DNA of 64,000 nt from an uncultured bacterium (GTDB lineage Bacteria; Verrucomicrobiota; Kiritimatiellia; CAIKKV01; CAITUY01). Position 1 is the stretch's first letter. Each line of letters starts with the position of its first letter. A program made the position numbers and the translations under genes. The notes beneath the pieces were generated by a model that was not told where the DNA came from, searched no databases, and was given only the letters and a program-made list of their open reading frames with translations. Location: the NCBI GenBank assembly GCA_903895695.1, contig CAITUY010000152.1, positions 1 through 64,000 of the forward strand. The letters are read 5' to 3'. Below, one piece after another: positions 52,923 to 63,416 of the stretch.

Positions 52923-53693
52923 CTACTTCTCCGCGGACCGCGTGGCGATGTAGCCCGCGCGGGGCAGCGGCGGGTAGAAGTAATAGAGGCCGTGTCCGTA
53001 CGGCTGAATGTCGCTGAAGCCCGCCGCTTCGAGAAACCCTCTCAACTCCGCAGCAGTCCGCAGGTGCACCACCGACACGCCCAGCCGCAGCAGTTTCAGG
53101 TTCCACACTTGCATGAAACGGTGACGCGACGGTGCCGCCTCCCACACGCAGAAGCGGCCGCCGGGCTTGAGCACACGCCGGACCTCGCGCAGCACGGTAC
53201 GCAGGGGCTCATCCGACAAGTGCTTGATGACATAGGTACAAAGAACGGCATCCAGCGAGGCGTCAGCGTACGGCAACTCCGTGGCCAGGCCCTGCCGAAC
53301 GTTCACGTGCTCCTGCATCCCGCGAACCCGGATCTCCTCGCGGGCCCGCTCGACCATGCGTGCCGAGCAGTCGAGCCCTTCCACGGTTCCCGTGAACCGG
53401 ATCTTTCGGTGCAGGTAGATCAGCAGGCCCGCGTAGCCGCACCCCAGGTCGAGAACGCGGTCGGTCGACTGCAGAGGAATGCGCGCCGCAAGCGCCCGGA
53501 CCGGCGTGTTCAGCCAGAGCGTCCGCTTCGGCGAGAACCAAAAGCGAACCCAGCGCGCGCTGAGTGAATCCCGCTCCAGCCACTCGTCGTAGTCGTGCGC
53601 CGTCTCCTGCTGTTCGTCGGCGACCGGAACGGCGGCGGCACTCAAAGCCACGCCCTTGCCCACCTTGCTGCCGCTATAATCACTGTGCGCCAT
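52923..53693 (-). CDS. Class I SAM-dependent methyltransferase
   Basis: The 256 aa product has motif I V-L-D-L-G-C-G-Y-A-G, the acidic D in E-G-L-D-C-S-A-R-M, and A-V-L-C-T-Y-V-I-K-H-L-S-D as post-motif regions, as in UbiE/COQ5-type (Methyltransf_11) enzymes. The ATG at 53693 gives the family-like length; a longer upstream frame is rejected. It lies last in the minus-strand set with an acyl-ligase, a condensation-like protein and an ACP, so it may methylate the product of that set. Confidence 0.8.
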   Translation of the reverse strand: MAHSDYSGSKVGKGVALSAAAVPVADEQQETAHDYDEWLERDSLSARWVRFWFSPKRTLWLNTPVRALAARIPLQSTDRVLDLGCGYAGLLIYLHRKIRFTGTVEGLDCSARMVERAREEIRVRGMQEHVNVRQGLATELPYADASLDAVLCTYVIKHLSDEPLRTVLREVRRVLKPGGRFCVWEAAPSRHRFMQVWNLKLLRLGVSVVHLRTAAELRGFLEAAGFSDIQPYGHGLYYFYPPLPRAGYIATRSAEK

Positions 53694-53790
53694 GCCCGGT
53701 CGTTCCTGTCCCCGCCCGTTCTCCGCTTCGCCGCAAAAAGAGCCGGAATAGTGGGTTGTGAAGCCGGCCGGGTCAAGACGAACGTGCGAA

Positions 53791-55233
53791 CTACACCCGC
53801 TTGATCTTGCCGCTCTCCGTCCGCTCCAGCCGTTCCACGAAGTGGAACGTCTTGGGTACCTTGTGGGACGCCAGACGCTGGAAACAGTAGCGCCGCAAGT
53901 CCTCCAGCGGCGGCGGCCGGGCGCCATCCTTGAGCACAATCTTCACCGCCGGCATCTGGCCGTACAGCGAATGCGGCTCGCCATACACAAGACATTCGCG
54001 GACCGCCTCATGACCGGCGATGACGGCCTCGACCTCGTAAGGAAATATCTTCATGCCGACGAAGTTGATGACGTTCTTCTCGCGACCCAGGATGAACAGG
54101 CGCCCCTCTGCATCGAGCCTGCCAATGTCGCCGGTCCGGAACCAGCCGTCCGGGAAGACCTCGCGCCGGGTCCGCCACGGCGAGACGTAGGCGTCGAACA
54201 TCCCTTTTCCGCAAATCTCAATCGCCCCCACGCCCTGATCGTCGGCGCCCGTGACGCGGATCTCGTAGTCCGGCAGCGCCCGCCCCACGGCGCCGCGCGG
54301 TCGCGCTCCGGTGCCCGCGTTGAGAAACGGCAGCCCGACCTCGATGATCCCGTAAGCTTCGGCCAGTTCGAACCCGAATTTGACCGCAAAGGCGGCCGCC
54401 GTTTCCTCCGGAAGTTTCATCGCCGTGGAAACGGCCAGGCGCACCCCCGCGAGGCCGGCCGGCGGGACGAGCGCAGAAGTGGCAAGCACGTGATAGTGGA
54501 ACGGCGAGGCATAGAAAAACGTCGCCCGCCGAGTCCCGGCTGCGGCCAGAAAGGACTCCGGGAAGGGCTGTCGGCAGATCACGATCGTCGCGCCGCGCCT
54601 CAGGAACAGGAGAATCGTGACCACGAAGTGGAAACTCATGGCGAGCACCCAGATGACCGTGTCCTGTCGCGTGATCCGCAACCCCCGGTCGGCGGCGTCG
54701 GTACGGTCCATGATGGTCTCGTGCGAAAGCAACACGCCCTTGCTGTCGCCGGTCGTGCCCGACGAGAACCGGATAAAGGCGGGATTGAGACGGGTATACT
54801 CGGCGGGGAAATCGTCGCGCGCCTGGCGCGAGACGAGCAGCACCTGCTTGGAGGGAAAGGCGTCCGTATCGACCGGCCGGCCGTCGTCCCGCCGGAGCAC
54901 GGCGGCGTCGTAGAGCAGGTGGTGCACGTCCATCCGTTCCATGACCCGTTCGAGCTCGTCGCCCATGAGCGACGGCGACAGCGGCACCACCACGGCCGGA
55001 ACCGCCAGGATCGCCAGGCTGCCGATGATGTAGTCGGCGCTATCCTCGCACAGGAACGCGACGCGATGGAGCGGACGAATACCCGCCCGGCGTAGTGCGC
55101 CGGCCACGGCCTCCACGGCCGCCAGCAACTGCCCATAGGTCAGTTCCCGGCCCCCGTCCACGACGGCCACGGCTTCGCGCGCCTCCGCCGTTTCGCGGCG
55201 GATCACCTCCACCAGATTACAGGGCTTGTTCAT
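53791..55233 (-). CDS. AMP-forming acyl-CoA/acyl-ACP ligase
   Basis: This 480 aa ANL-superfamily enzyme activates a carboxylic acid with ATP. The phosphate loop is F-S-S-G-T-T-G-D-S-K-G-V (156-167), with G-W-F-R-T-G-D and the C-terminal catalytic Lys in R-T-E-S-G-K-I-K-R. With an ACP and a condensation-like protein encoded upstream, it probably loads an acyl or amino-acyl group onto the ACP. ATG 55233 is chosen; ATGs upstream at 55254 run into a heptamer repeat. There is no signal peptide. Confidence 0.87.
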   Translation of the reverse strand: MNKPCNLVEVIRRETAEAREAVAVVDGGRELTYGQLLAAVEAVAGALRRAGIRPLHRVAFLCEDSADYIIGSLAILAVPAVVVPLSPSLMGDELERVMERMDVHHLLYDAAVLRRDDGRPVDTDAFPSKQVLLVSRQARDDFPAEYTRLNPAFIRFSSGTTGDSKGVLLSHETIMDRTDAADRGLRITRQDTVIWVLAMSFHFVVTILLFLRRGATIVICRQPFPESFLAAAGTRRATFFYASPFHYHVLATSALVPPAGLAGVRLAVSTAMKLPEETAAAFAVKFGFELAEAYGIIEVGLPFLNAGTGARPRGAVGRALPDYEIRVTGADDQGVGAIEICGKGMFDAYVSPWRTRREVFPDGWFRTGDIGRLDAEGRLFILGREKNVINFVGMKIFPYEVEAVIAGHEAVRECLVYGEPHSLYGQMPAVKIVLKDGARPPPLEDLRRYCFQRLASHKVPKTFHFVERLERTESGKIKRV

Positions 55234-55253
55234 GTTCGTCCAAAAACCATCCA

Positions 55254-55285
55254 TAACGCTCAACGCCCAACTCGCAGCGTTCAAA
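55254..55285. repeat. Degenerate heptamer run (TAACGCT, CAACGCC, CAACTCG, CAGCGTT)
   Basis: Four adjacent seven-base words of the same type as 7897-7990 fill the gap between the condensation-like gene and the ligase gene. It may provide the leader of the ligase. Confidence 0.6.
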
Positions 55286-55299
55286 CTAAGAAGCCAACG

Positions 55300-56616
55300 T
55301 CAAAACACCTGCCGGACCTGCGCCGCGATCTTGCCCACCTGTTCCGCGTCAAGCAGGCCGTCGACGTACGATAGCACCGCATTCAACCGGCCGCCGAACT
55401 GATTGACTACAAACCCCAGTCCCGGCGGCACGGGGACGAGCGGCATGTGTATCAGGTTCCGCACCTCGGCCTGCATGAAGTCGCGGAATGGATACCCGCC
55501 CTTGCCGATGGCCGAGAACCCCAACGAAGCGAACTCGCCCTGCAACGGCCGGAGCATCAGACGGCTCAGAACCGGCAGCGGCATGATCCGCATCAGCAGG
55601 CTCGACTCCGCCAGGCAGCGGGGAAAGTCGTTCTTGATCTGCTCGTACATCTGGCCGCGGATGGCCTCGAGCACTTCGGAGCGTCGGCTCGCGATGCCAA
55701 CGGGGATACGGAAGATGAGAAACGAAACGTGGTTGAAGAACAGTTTGCCGGCGGCCGTATCCGGGCTGCGCAGGTCGATGGAGACCGACAGCACATAGTC
55801 CGTTCCGGCGGCCTTCCGCGCCTGAAAGGCGCCGTGCAGCACCTGCACCACCGAGGCCAGCGCATAGGGCATGAACATCAGGAAGCCAGCTTCACGGTAG
55901 GCTCGGCCCGTGATGGCTTCGGCCTCGCGCTCGTCGAAACTGACGACTTCGAACCGGAAGCGCCGCCCGCGCAGCGGTTCGGGACGCGGCAGCGTCGCGG
56001 GCCGGACCCCCTTGAAGCCGCGAACCAACCGCACCACCTGCCGGCCTGCATCGAATTTGTGCATCCAGTCGCTGAGCTGGGCCGGCTCGGTCGTCTCGAT
56101 GCGCCGCAACCGCGCACCGCAGTCCTCGCCGCTCTGCCACCGTTGGAACAATTGCAGAAAACCCTCGGCGCCCTGCGCATCGAACAGACGGTGGTCGAAA
56201 TGCATCGCCACGCGCGTCGAGCCGTCCGTCACGCGAAGCACGCGGAACACAAGGTGCTCGCGGCGGCTGCGGAACAGGGTGTTCACGCTGCGTTCGAGAG
56301 CCGCATGAACGGCCGTCGGCTCGAGTTCCTCAACCTCAACACCCACCGATTCGGCGACGCGCCGTGGCGTGGCCCAGTAGGGCGCCAGGTTCCAATCCCG
56401 CGCCGTCCAACCGGACAAGAGGGGGAACAGGCGCGAGAAGTCCTGCATGGCGGTACGAAAGCGGTCGACGTCGAACGCCCCGCCCAAGTCCAGGACAATC
56501 TGGGAGGAGTTGCTGCCGCCCGTGGCCCGCCGGCTCATATGATCGAGCGCGCCGATCGTCCAGTCCATGCCGCTCAGGTACCGCTTGGAGGCCGAGTACG
56601 GCACGGACACATTCAT
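55300..56616 (-). CDS. Condensation-domain-like acyltransferase
   Basis: The 438 aa product of the CoA-dependent acyltransferase/NRPS condensation superfamily has H142-R-L-F-D146 in M-H-F-D-H-R-L-F-D, matching the H-H-x3-D active-site motif with Asp in place of the first His. The second catalytic-tunnel half follows (V-S-F-L-I-F-R-I-P). Freestanding members transfer an acyl group from an ACP to an alcohol or amine. It overlaps the ACP gene by four bases (ATGA) and precedes the ligase, supporting an acyl-transfer step. Confidence 0.75.
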   Translation of the reverse strand: MNVSVPYSASKRYLSGMDWTIGALDHMSRRATGGSNSSQIVLDLGGAFDVDRFRTAMQDFSRLFPLLSGWTARDWNLAPYWATPRRVAESVGVEVEELEPTAVHAALERSVNTLFRSRREHLVFRVLRVTDGSTRVAMHFDHRLFDAQGAEGFLQLFQRWQSGEDCGARLRRIETTEPAQLSDWMHKFDAGRQVVRLVRGFKGVRPATLPRPEPLRGRRFRFEVVSFDEREAEAITGRAYREAGFLMFMPYALASVVQVLHGAFQARKAAGTDYVLSVSIDLRSPDTAAGKLFFNHVSFLIFRIPVGIASRRSEVLEAIRGQMYEQIKNDFPRCLAESSLLMRIMPLPVLSRLMLRPLQGEFASLGFSAIGKGGYPFRDFMQAEVRNLIHMPLVPVPPGLGFVVNQFGGRLNAVLSYVDGLLDAEQVGKIAAQVRQVF

Positions 56617-56870
56617 GAACCGGCGCCCTTGCTGATACGGCCGGCCAGGGCGCGGATGGTCTCGAAATCTTCGCGAGTGAGCCCGGACTCGATCAAGCGC
56701 AGGTTGAACGTCTTCTCCACGAACACCAGCAATTCAACAAATCCCATCGAATCGAGACCGAGTTCGGGCAACGAAACATCCGGCTTCACATCGGCGTCCG
56801 TCTTGCACAAGATGGTCGCAATCTCCCGAACCAGTTGCCCTTCAATCGTCTCCACCGACGTGTTAGCCAT
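56613..56870 (-). CDS. Acyl carrier protein
   Basis: This 85 aa carrier has S41 in L-G-L-D-S-M-G-F-V-E-L, the 4'-phosphopantetheine attachment site. Its helical pattern and length are those of dedicated ACP/PCP domains. AAAGGAAG precedes ATG 56870. It heads an operon with the condensation-like transferase, acyl ligase and methyltransferase, so it is probably a pathway-specific carrier and not the fatty-acid ACP. Confidence 0.9.
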   Translation of the reverse strand: MANTSVETIEGQLVREIATILCKTDADVKPDVSLPELGLDSMGFVELLVFVEKTFNLRLIESGLTREDFETIRALAGRISKGAGS

Positions 56871-56900
56871 CTCTCTTCCTTTCGTGACGCTCGAGTCACA

Positions 56901-56993
56901 AGTGAACAGTGAACAGTGCTACAGACAGGGCGACGGCATCCCCGCCGCGCCGCGACTGTCGCGTCACTGTTTACCGTTCACTGTTCACTGTCT
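56901..56993. repeat. Inverted heptamer arrays overlapping the permease stop
   Basis: The left part has two GAACAGT heptamers (56904-56917). The right part (56964-56993) has TTCACTG/CACTGTT units, the reverse complement. The right array covers the last codons and stop of the permease gene (stop 56971-56973), so the repeat encodes its final residues V-N-S-E-R. A stem-loop across 56901-56993 is possible. Confidence 0.7.
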
Positions 56994-58437
56994 TCCCGTG
57001 CAGCCGGCTATGCCGGTGCCCGTAGGTACCATAAATGACCAGGCCGATGGCCATCCATACCAGCAGCCGGACCCACGTATCCCGCGGCAGGGCCGCCATC
57101 TGGACCCCACACAAAACGATGCCCAGGATCGGCACCACCGGGACCCACGGCGTCCGGAACGGTCGTGGATACTCGGGCCGCGTCTTGCGCAGCACCAGCA
57201 CGCCCGCGCACACCATGGCAAACGCCAGCAACGCCCCGATGGACACCAGTTCACCAAGGACCCCGATCGGGAACAAGCCGGCGATGACCATGGCCACGCA
57301 CCCTGTGACCAGCGTCGTCACGTAGGGGGTCTTGAAACGGGGATGCACGGCGCAAAACCGCGGCGGCAACAGACCGTCCTTTGACATCGAGTAAAAGATC
57401 CGCGGCTGGCCCATGAGCAGCACCATGATCACCGAGCTCAGCCCGGCGATCGCCCCGGCCTTGACCACGGGCCTGAGCCAGCGCAACGACTCGCCCGCCG
57501 CATTGATCCCCACGGCGATCGGGTCCGGCACCGACAACGCCGTGTAGCTGACGATCCCGGTGAGGACCAGCGAGACGGCCACGTAGAGCACCGCGCAGAC
57601 CGCCAGCGATGCCAGGATACCGATCGGCATGTCGCGCTGCGGATTGCGGGCCTCCTGCGCGGCGGTGGAGACCGCGTCAAACCCGATGTAGGCGAAGAAC
57701 ACGACCGCCGAGCCGCGCAGGATGCCGGTCCAGCCGAACACCCCGAATTCGCCGGTATTGGCCGGGATGAACGGCGTCCAGTTCGCCCGGTGGATGAACC
57801 GCGCACCAAAGCCGATGAACAGCAGGATGACGGCGACCTTGACGATCACGATAACGTTGTTCACGTTGGCCGACGCCCGGATGCCGACCACCAGCAACGC
57901 CGTCATTAGCGCCACGATGAATATCGCGGGGAAATTAACGATCGCGCCGGTCAGGTGCAGGCCGACGCCCGGGTCATAGGCGAACGGTGCGGCCGCCAGG
58001 GAAGCGGGCAGCGCCAATCCGAAGTCACGCAGGAAACTGACGACGTAACCCGACCACCCCACGGCCACGGCCGAGGCGCCGAACAAATACTCCAGGATCA
58101 AGTCCCAGCCGATGATCCAGGCGAACAGCTCGCCCAGCGTGGCATAAGCATACGTGTAGGCGCTGCCGGCCGCCGGCATCATCGAGGCGAACTCGGCGTA
58201 ACAGAGGCCGGCAAACGCACAGGCCACGCCGGACAGCACGAAGGAGAGCGAAATCGCCGGCCCCGCGCAACTGGCCGCGGCGTGACCGGTCAGCACGAAG
58301 ATACCAGCCCCGATTACGGCGCCTATTCCCAGCAATGTCAGGTGCCAGGCATCCAAGGCCCGATGCATCTGATGCTCCCCGCCGTTCAGATCGGCCAGCA
58401 TGTGATCGCGTGATTTGGTGCGAAAGAAACGCTTCAT
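56971..58437 (-). CDS. Amino-acid permease, APC superfamily (CAT-like)
   Basis: This 488 aa inner-membrane transporter has about 12 to 14 helices. The first helix has I-G-A-V-I-G-A-G-I-F-V, the substrate-binding signature of APC transporters. A-Y-I-G-F-D-A-V-S-T-A-A-Q-E fits helix 6-7 of the cationic amino-acid transporter group. ATG 58437 is preceded by GGAGG in a C/G-rich tract; a much longer upstream frame is rejected. The C-terminal residues come from an intergenic repeat. The substrate is unknown. Confidence 0.88.
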   Translation of the reverse strand: MKRFFRTKSRDHMLADLNGGEHQMHRALDAWHLTLLGIGAVIGAGIFVLTGHAAASCAGPAISLSFVLSGVACAFAGLCYAEFASMMPAAGSAYTYAYATLGELFAWIIGWDLILEYLFGASAVAVGWSGYVVSFLRDFGLALPASLAAAPFAYDPGVGLHLTGAIVNFPAIFIVALMTALLVVGIRASANVNNVIVIVKVAVILLFIGFGARFIHRANWTPFIPANTGEFGVFGWTGILRGSAVVFFAYIGFDAVSTAAQEARNPQRDMPIGILASLAVCAVLYVAVSLVLTGIVSYTALSVPDPIAVGINAAGESLRWLRPVVKAGAIAGLSSVIMVLLMGQPRIFYSMSKDGLLPPRFCAVHPRFKTPYVTTLVTGCVAMVIAGLFPIGVLGELVSIGALLAFAMVCAGVLVLRKTRPEYPRPFRTPWVPVVPILGIVLCGVQMAALPRDTWVRLLVWMAIGLVIYGTYGHRHSRLHGKTVNSER

Positions 58438-58798
58438 TCGTGGCCTCCCCCCCCCGCCCTCCGCGCGGGTTGGCGTATTCTTACCCCGCCCCGACCCGCC
58501 GACGCAATGCCGGAATCGGGCCATCGGCCCGCATACGCCAGAATACACCCACGAGCCCACACTGCCCCGTGTCAGGCGCATTCGGGACAGAGCCCACCCC
58601 CCAGAAAGCGCAAAAACGACCCGTTCATAGGCGGACCACGTTCCGCAACCCACGTAGGCCCCGAAATCCGAACCAAGAACCAAGAACCAAGAACCTGAAA
58701 CCCTCCCCTCCGACCCGCATGGCACGATCCCTGCTGCCGCTCTTTCCGTCCTTGGCGCCCACACCGGGCGGCCGGGACTCAACCATGGAGGAGTGGCC
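58438..58798. other. Divergent promoter region with a heptamer array
   Basis: This 361-base gap lies between the permease and MoxR-like genes. Bases 58671-58703 hold AACCAAG three times, then AACCTGA and AACCCTC, a clean heptamer array without an inverted partner. The remaining sequence shows no gene that I can support. Confidence 0.55.
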
Positions 58799-59842
<1,044 letters not shown>

Positions 59843-59855
59843 CCCAAGCCCGACC

Positions 59856-60815
59856 ATGACCGCCTTCGCCCAGACGCCCGCCTCCCGGTCCGCCCCGCCC
59901 GGCCTGCGCCTGCTCGATCCAGCGGCCTTGTCGCGGATCCACCGGCTCGAACTCGTCGCGCGGGGCCTCGTCGAGGGCTTCATCTCCGGGCGTCATCGCA
60001 GCCCCTACCGCGGCTTCTCCGCCGAATTCGCCGAACACCGCGAATACTCGCCCGGCGACGACATCCACGACCTCGACTGGCGCGTGTACGGCCGCTCCGA
60101 TCGCTACTACATCAAGCAGTATATCGAGGAGACCAATCTTCGCGCTACGATCCTGCTCGATGCCTCGGGTTCCATGGCCTATCGCGGCGAACTGGCCGCG
60201 CCGCATAACGGCCGCCCCCTGAGCAAGTTCGAGTATGCCCAGTATCTCGCCGCCTCGCTCACCCACCTGCTGATCGGCCAGCAGGATGCCGTGGGCCTCG
60301 TGACGTTCGACACCCAGGTGCGCCGTTACCTCCCTTCGCGCAGCCGCCCCACGCACCTGCGCGTGCTGCTCGATGAACTCGACGCCACCGAACCGGGCGG
60401 TGAGACCGCGCTCGCGCCGATCTTCCACGATGCCGCGGACCGCGTGCACCGGCGCGGGCTGATCGTGATCATTTCCGACCTGTTTGACGATCCGGACCGG
60501 CTGCTCAACGCCCTGCACCATTTCCGTTACCGGAAACACGAGGTCATCGTGATGCACGTCATGGCCGAGGAGGAACTCTCCTTCCCCTTCGACCGCTGGA
60601 GCCAGTTCAAGGACTTGGAAGCGCGCGAACGCCACCTCGAACTCGACCCGCGCGCGCTGCGCGCCGCCTATCTCGACGAAGTGCGCCGCCACCTCGCGAC
60701 CCTCGAGAAAGGCTGCGGGGAAATGAAGATCGACTACGTGCCCTTCTCCACGCGCCAGGAATTCGACATGGCCCTGGCCGGCTATCTCGCCCACCGCCAC
60801 AGCACGACCAAATAG
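59856..60815 (+). CDS. DUF58 / von Willebrand A-like protein
   Basis: The 319 aa product has the DUF58 signature [18 protein letters not shown] and then the metal-site-like [11 protein letters not shown]58 proteins are the partners of MoxR ATPases. It is cytoplasmic, as no signal peptide is seen. It starts 13 bases after MoxR and ends seven bases before the membrane vWA gene. Confidence 0.9.
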   Translation: MTAFAQTPASRSAPPGLRLLDPAALSRIHRLELVARGLVEGFISGRHRSPYRGFSAEFAEHREYSPGDDIHDLDWRVYGRSDRYYIKQYIEETNLRATILLDASGSMAYRGELAAPHNGRPLSKFEYAQYLAASLTHLLIGQQDAVGLVTFDTQVRRYLPSRSRPTHLRVLLDELDATEPGGETALAPIFHDAADRVHRRGLIVIISDLFDDPDRLLNALHHFRYRKHEVIVMHVMAEEELSFPFDRWSQFKDLEARERHLELDPRALRAAYLDEVRRHLATLEKGCGEMKIDYVPFSTRQEFDMALAGYLAHRHSTTK

Positions 60816-60822
60816 GCCGCCC

Positions 60823-63342
60823 ATGACCTTTCTCAACTGGATCATGCTGTTCGGGTTGCTGGCGCTGGCCATTCCGATTCTCATCCACCTCCTCAACCGC
60901 AGCAAGCCGCGGGTGATCGATTGGGCCGCCATGCAGTTCCTGCTCGCCTCGCTGACCTACCGGCGGCGCCGCATCCTGCTCGAGGAACTCGTGCTTCTGG
61001 TGCTGCGCTGCCTCACGCTCGCCTGCCTGGCCCTGGCCATGGCGCGGCCGTTCCTGCCATCCCGTTCCTCCGTACCGTGGGTGCTCGTCCTGCCCGCCTT
61101 TCTCGCCGCCGCCGTCGGCGTCGGGCTGGCCGCCGCGCTCTGGAACCAGACCTTCCTGCGCCGCCGCCTGCTGCGAGCCGTCGCCATCCTCGCGATCGTC
61201 GGGCTGGGCGTGGCCGCGTTCGAACGGTGGCGCCAGGGCCGGTGGTGGGCGGGAGGCCACGGCGGCAAGGATGTCGCCATCGTGCTCGACGCTTCCATGT
61301 CAATGAACGTCATGGTCGATGGCACGACGAACTTCAACCGAGCCGTCACCGAGGCGCGCGCCGTGCTGGATGCCTGCCGGCCGGGCGATGCCTTCTCCGT
61401 GATCCTCGCCGGACCCGTGCCGCATGCGCTGGTCCGCAAACCCACGTCGGATCGCCGCGAATTGCGCCGCGTGCTGCAGGGGCCGGACTGTCATCCGCTC
61501 GGGGGCACCCTGGCCGTGCTCGAGGCCCTCAATGCCGCCGGCCTCGCCCTTGCCGATGGCGCTAATCCGGCCAAGACCATCATCCTCTTCACCGACGGCC
61601 AGAACGCCGGCTGGGACCTGCAGAGCGACGTGCGCTGGCGCTTCGTGGCGGACAGCTTTCGTCGTTTCGCCGTGCCCCCCAAGGTGATCGTCCGCCGCCT
61701 GTCCGCGCCCGCCACCTTCCGAAATGCCGCCGTCGTGGGCCTGTCCCTTTCGCGTCAGGTGATCGGCACCGACCGCCCCGTCGCCATCGACGTCCAGGTG
61801 CTCAACTCGGGAACGGCCCCCGCCCAACCCGCCGCCGTGTCGCTGTTCGCCGACGACACGCTCGTCGAACGCCAACCCTTCGTCAAGGAACTGCTCCCGA
61901 ACGTCACCGAAATCCTCCATTTCACGCACACGTTCGCCCAACCCGGCCGGCACTTGCTCAAAGCCGTCGTCGAGGCGGAGGATGACCTGCGCGAGGATAA
62001 CTCCCTGGAGCAGGTCGTCGACGTGCTGAATCGCTTGCCCGTCCTCATCGTCGACGGGGCTCCGGGCGAACGGGCCCTGCAGCGCGCCTCGGGCTTCCTC
62101 CGTCTGGCCCTGACACCCGCGGCGGCCGATGCCCGCCGGGACGGGACGCCCGACGAACCGATGAGTTTCCTGGTCGATGCCGCGGTGACGAACGCCGCGG
62201 ACCTGCCGGACCTGGCGGCCCTGAGCGCCTTCCGCGTCGTCATCCTGGCCAACGTGGCGCGGCTGCCGGCCGCAGCCACCGACCGGCTGACGGCTTTTGT
62301 GAAAAAGGGCGGAGGACTGCTCATTGCGCCCGGCCAGCGGTCCGAGCCCGAATTCTATAACGCATGGCAATCCTCGGCCGGCGAACGCCTTGTGCCGGCC
62401 CTGCTCCAGGCGCGCGTTACCCCACCCGAGCCCATCCATGTCGAGCCCCGTTCGTTCACACACCCGGCCCTGCGCCTGGTGGCCGAGCCGCGCCAGTCGG
62501 ATGTGGCCCAGGGCCTGGTCTCGTCCTACTGGAAGCTCGTGGTCGACGGCCGGGACCCGGATGTCCGTGTGGGCGCCCGCCTGGACCAGGGCGATCCGCT
62601 TCTTGTGGAACGCCAGTTCGGCCAGGGCTACGTCCTGCTCACGGCCCTGGCCCTGGATCGGCGCGACAGCAACCTGCCCTCGCTCGCCTCGTTCGTGCCG
62701 CTCGTGCACGAACTCGTCTACTACCTGGCCACGCCGCTCAACGCGAACGCCAACATCAAGCCGGGTACCGAATACGCGCTTGAGCTCACGGTGCCCGCGG
62801 GTTTCGATCGCGAGGCCGCCGCTTCGGCGATCTCCGTGCGGCTGCCTTCGGGCGCCGAACGAACCGCGACCCTGACCGCCGCCGAGCCGCGCTCCGTGCT
62901 GCGTTTCAACGAAACGCGCGAGCCCGGCCTCTACCGGATCGCCCTGCCGGCCCCGCTGGCCCAGCCCCTGGCGGGCGGCACCAACCCGGTCACCCAACTT
63001 GCCTTCACGGTCGTCCGCCAACCCGAGGAAAGCACAATCACCGCTCTGTCCGACGCCGATCTGGCCACCGTGCGCACCCATGTGGACAGTTTCGTGGCCG
63101 GCACGCGCGAGGAACTGTTGACCGCGTTCGCGGGTGATGTGCCGGGCCAGGAACTCTGGCGCGTACTGGCGCTCTGCGCCATCCTCACGCTGCTCGCCGA
63201 GACCGCGCTGACCCGCTGGATCGCCGTCAAACGCCGTTTCCACGGCACCGAGGCCATCACCCTCAAGACACCCGCCCAGAGCGTGGATGCCCTGCGCGAA
63301 CGCATGCAAACCCTGGTGGAAGCGCCGGGAGGCAAACCGTGA
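60823..63342 (+). CDS. BatA-like membrane protein with a vWA domain
   Basis: The 839 aa product starts with the BatA-type N-terminus: helix M-T-F-L-N-W-I-M-L-F-G-L-L-A-L-A-I-P, then I-H-L-L-N-R and a second membrane helix pair. The vWA domain has the metal-ion site V-L-D-A-S-M-S-M (about 151-158). A long middle region (about 400-560) looks glutaminase-like, and a helix near the C-terminus (W-R-V-L-A-L-C-A-I-L-T) anchors it. It is common in Planctomycetota and Verrucomicrobiota, where these loci are linked to envelope or stress roles. Confidence 0.87.
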   Translation: MTFLNWIMLFGLLALAIPILIHLLNRSKPRVIDWAAMQFLLASLTYRRRRILLEELVLLVLRCLTLACLALAMARPFLPSRSSVPWVLVLPAFLAAAVGVGLAAALWNQTFLRRRLLRAVAILAIVGLGVAAFERWRQGRWWAGGHGGKDVAIVLDASMSMNVMVDGTTNFNRAVTEARAVLDACRPGDAFSVILAGPVPHALVRKPTSDRRELRRVLQGPDCHPLGGTLAVLEALNAAGLALADGANPAKTIILFTDGQNAGWDLQSDVRWRFVADSFRRFAVPPKVIVRRLSAPATFRNAAVVGLSLSRQVIGTDRPVAIDVQVLNSGTAPAQPAAVSLFADDTLVERQPFVKELLPNVTEILHFTHTFAQPGRHLLKAVVEAEDDLREDNSLEQVVDVLNRLPVLIVDGAPGERALQRASGFLRLALTPAAADARRDGTPDEPMSFLVDAAVTNAADLPDLAALSAFRVVILANVARLPAAATDRLTAFVKKGGGLLIAPGQRSEPEFYNAWQSSAGERLVPALLQARVTPPEPIHVEPRSFTHPALRLVAEPRQSDVAQGLVSSYWKLVVDGRDPDVRVGARLDQGDPLLVERQFGQGYVLLTALALDRRDSNLPSLASFVPLVHELVYYLATPLNANANIKPGTEYALELTVPAGFDREAAASAISVRLPSGAERTATLTAAEPRSVLRFNETREPGLYRIALPAPLAQPLAGGTNPVTQLAFTVVRQPEESTITALSDADLATVRTHVDSFVAGTREELLTAFAGDVPGQELWRVLALCAILTLLAETALTRWIAVKRRFHGTEAITLKTPAQSVDALRERMQTLVEAPGGKP

Positions 63343-63378
63343 CAAAAGAAACGTACCACTGCCGAACCGTCCGTCCCC

Positions 63379-63406
63379 TACAGCCTACAGCCTCTCAACC
63401 TACTGC
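63379..63406. repeat. Heptamer run (TACAGCC twice, then related words)
   Basis: TACAGCC repeats at 63379-63385 and 63386-63392, followed by TCTCAAC and CTACTGC, in the 74-base gap before the last gene. Confidence 0.55.
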
Positions 63407-63416
63407 CTGATCGACC

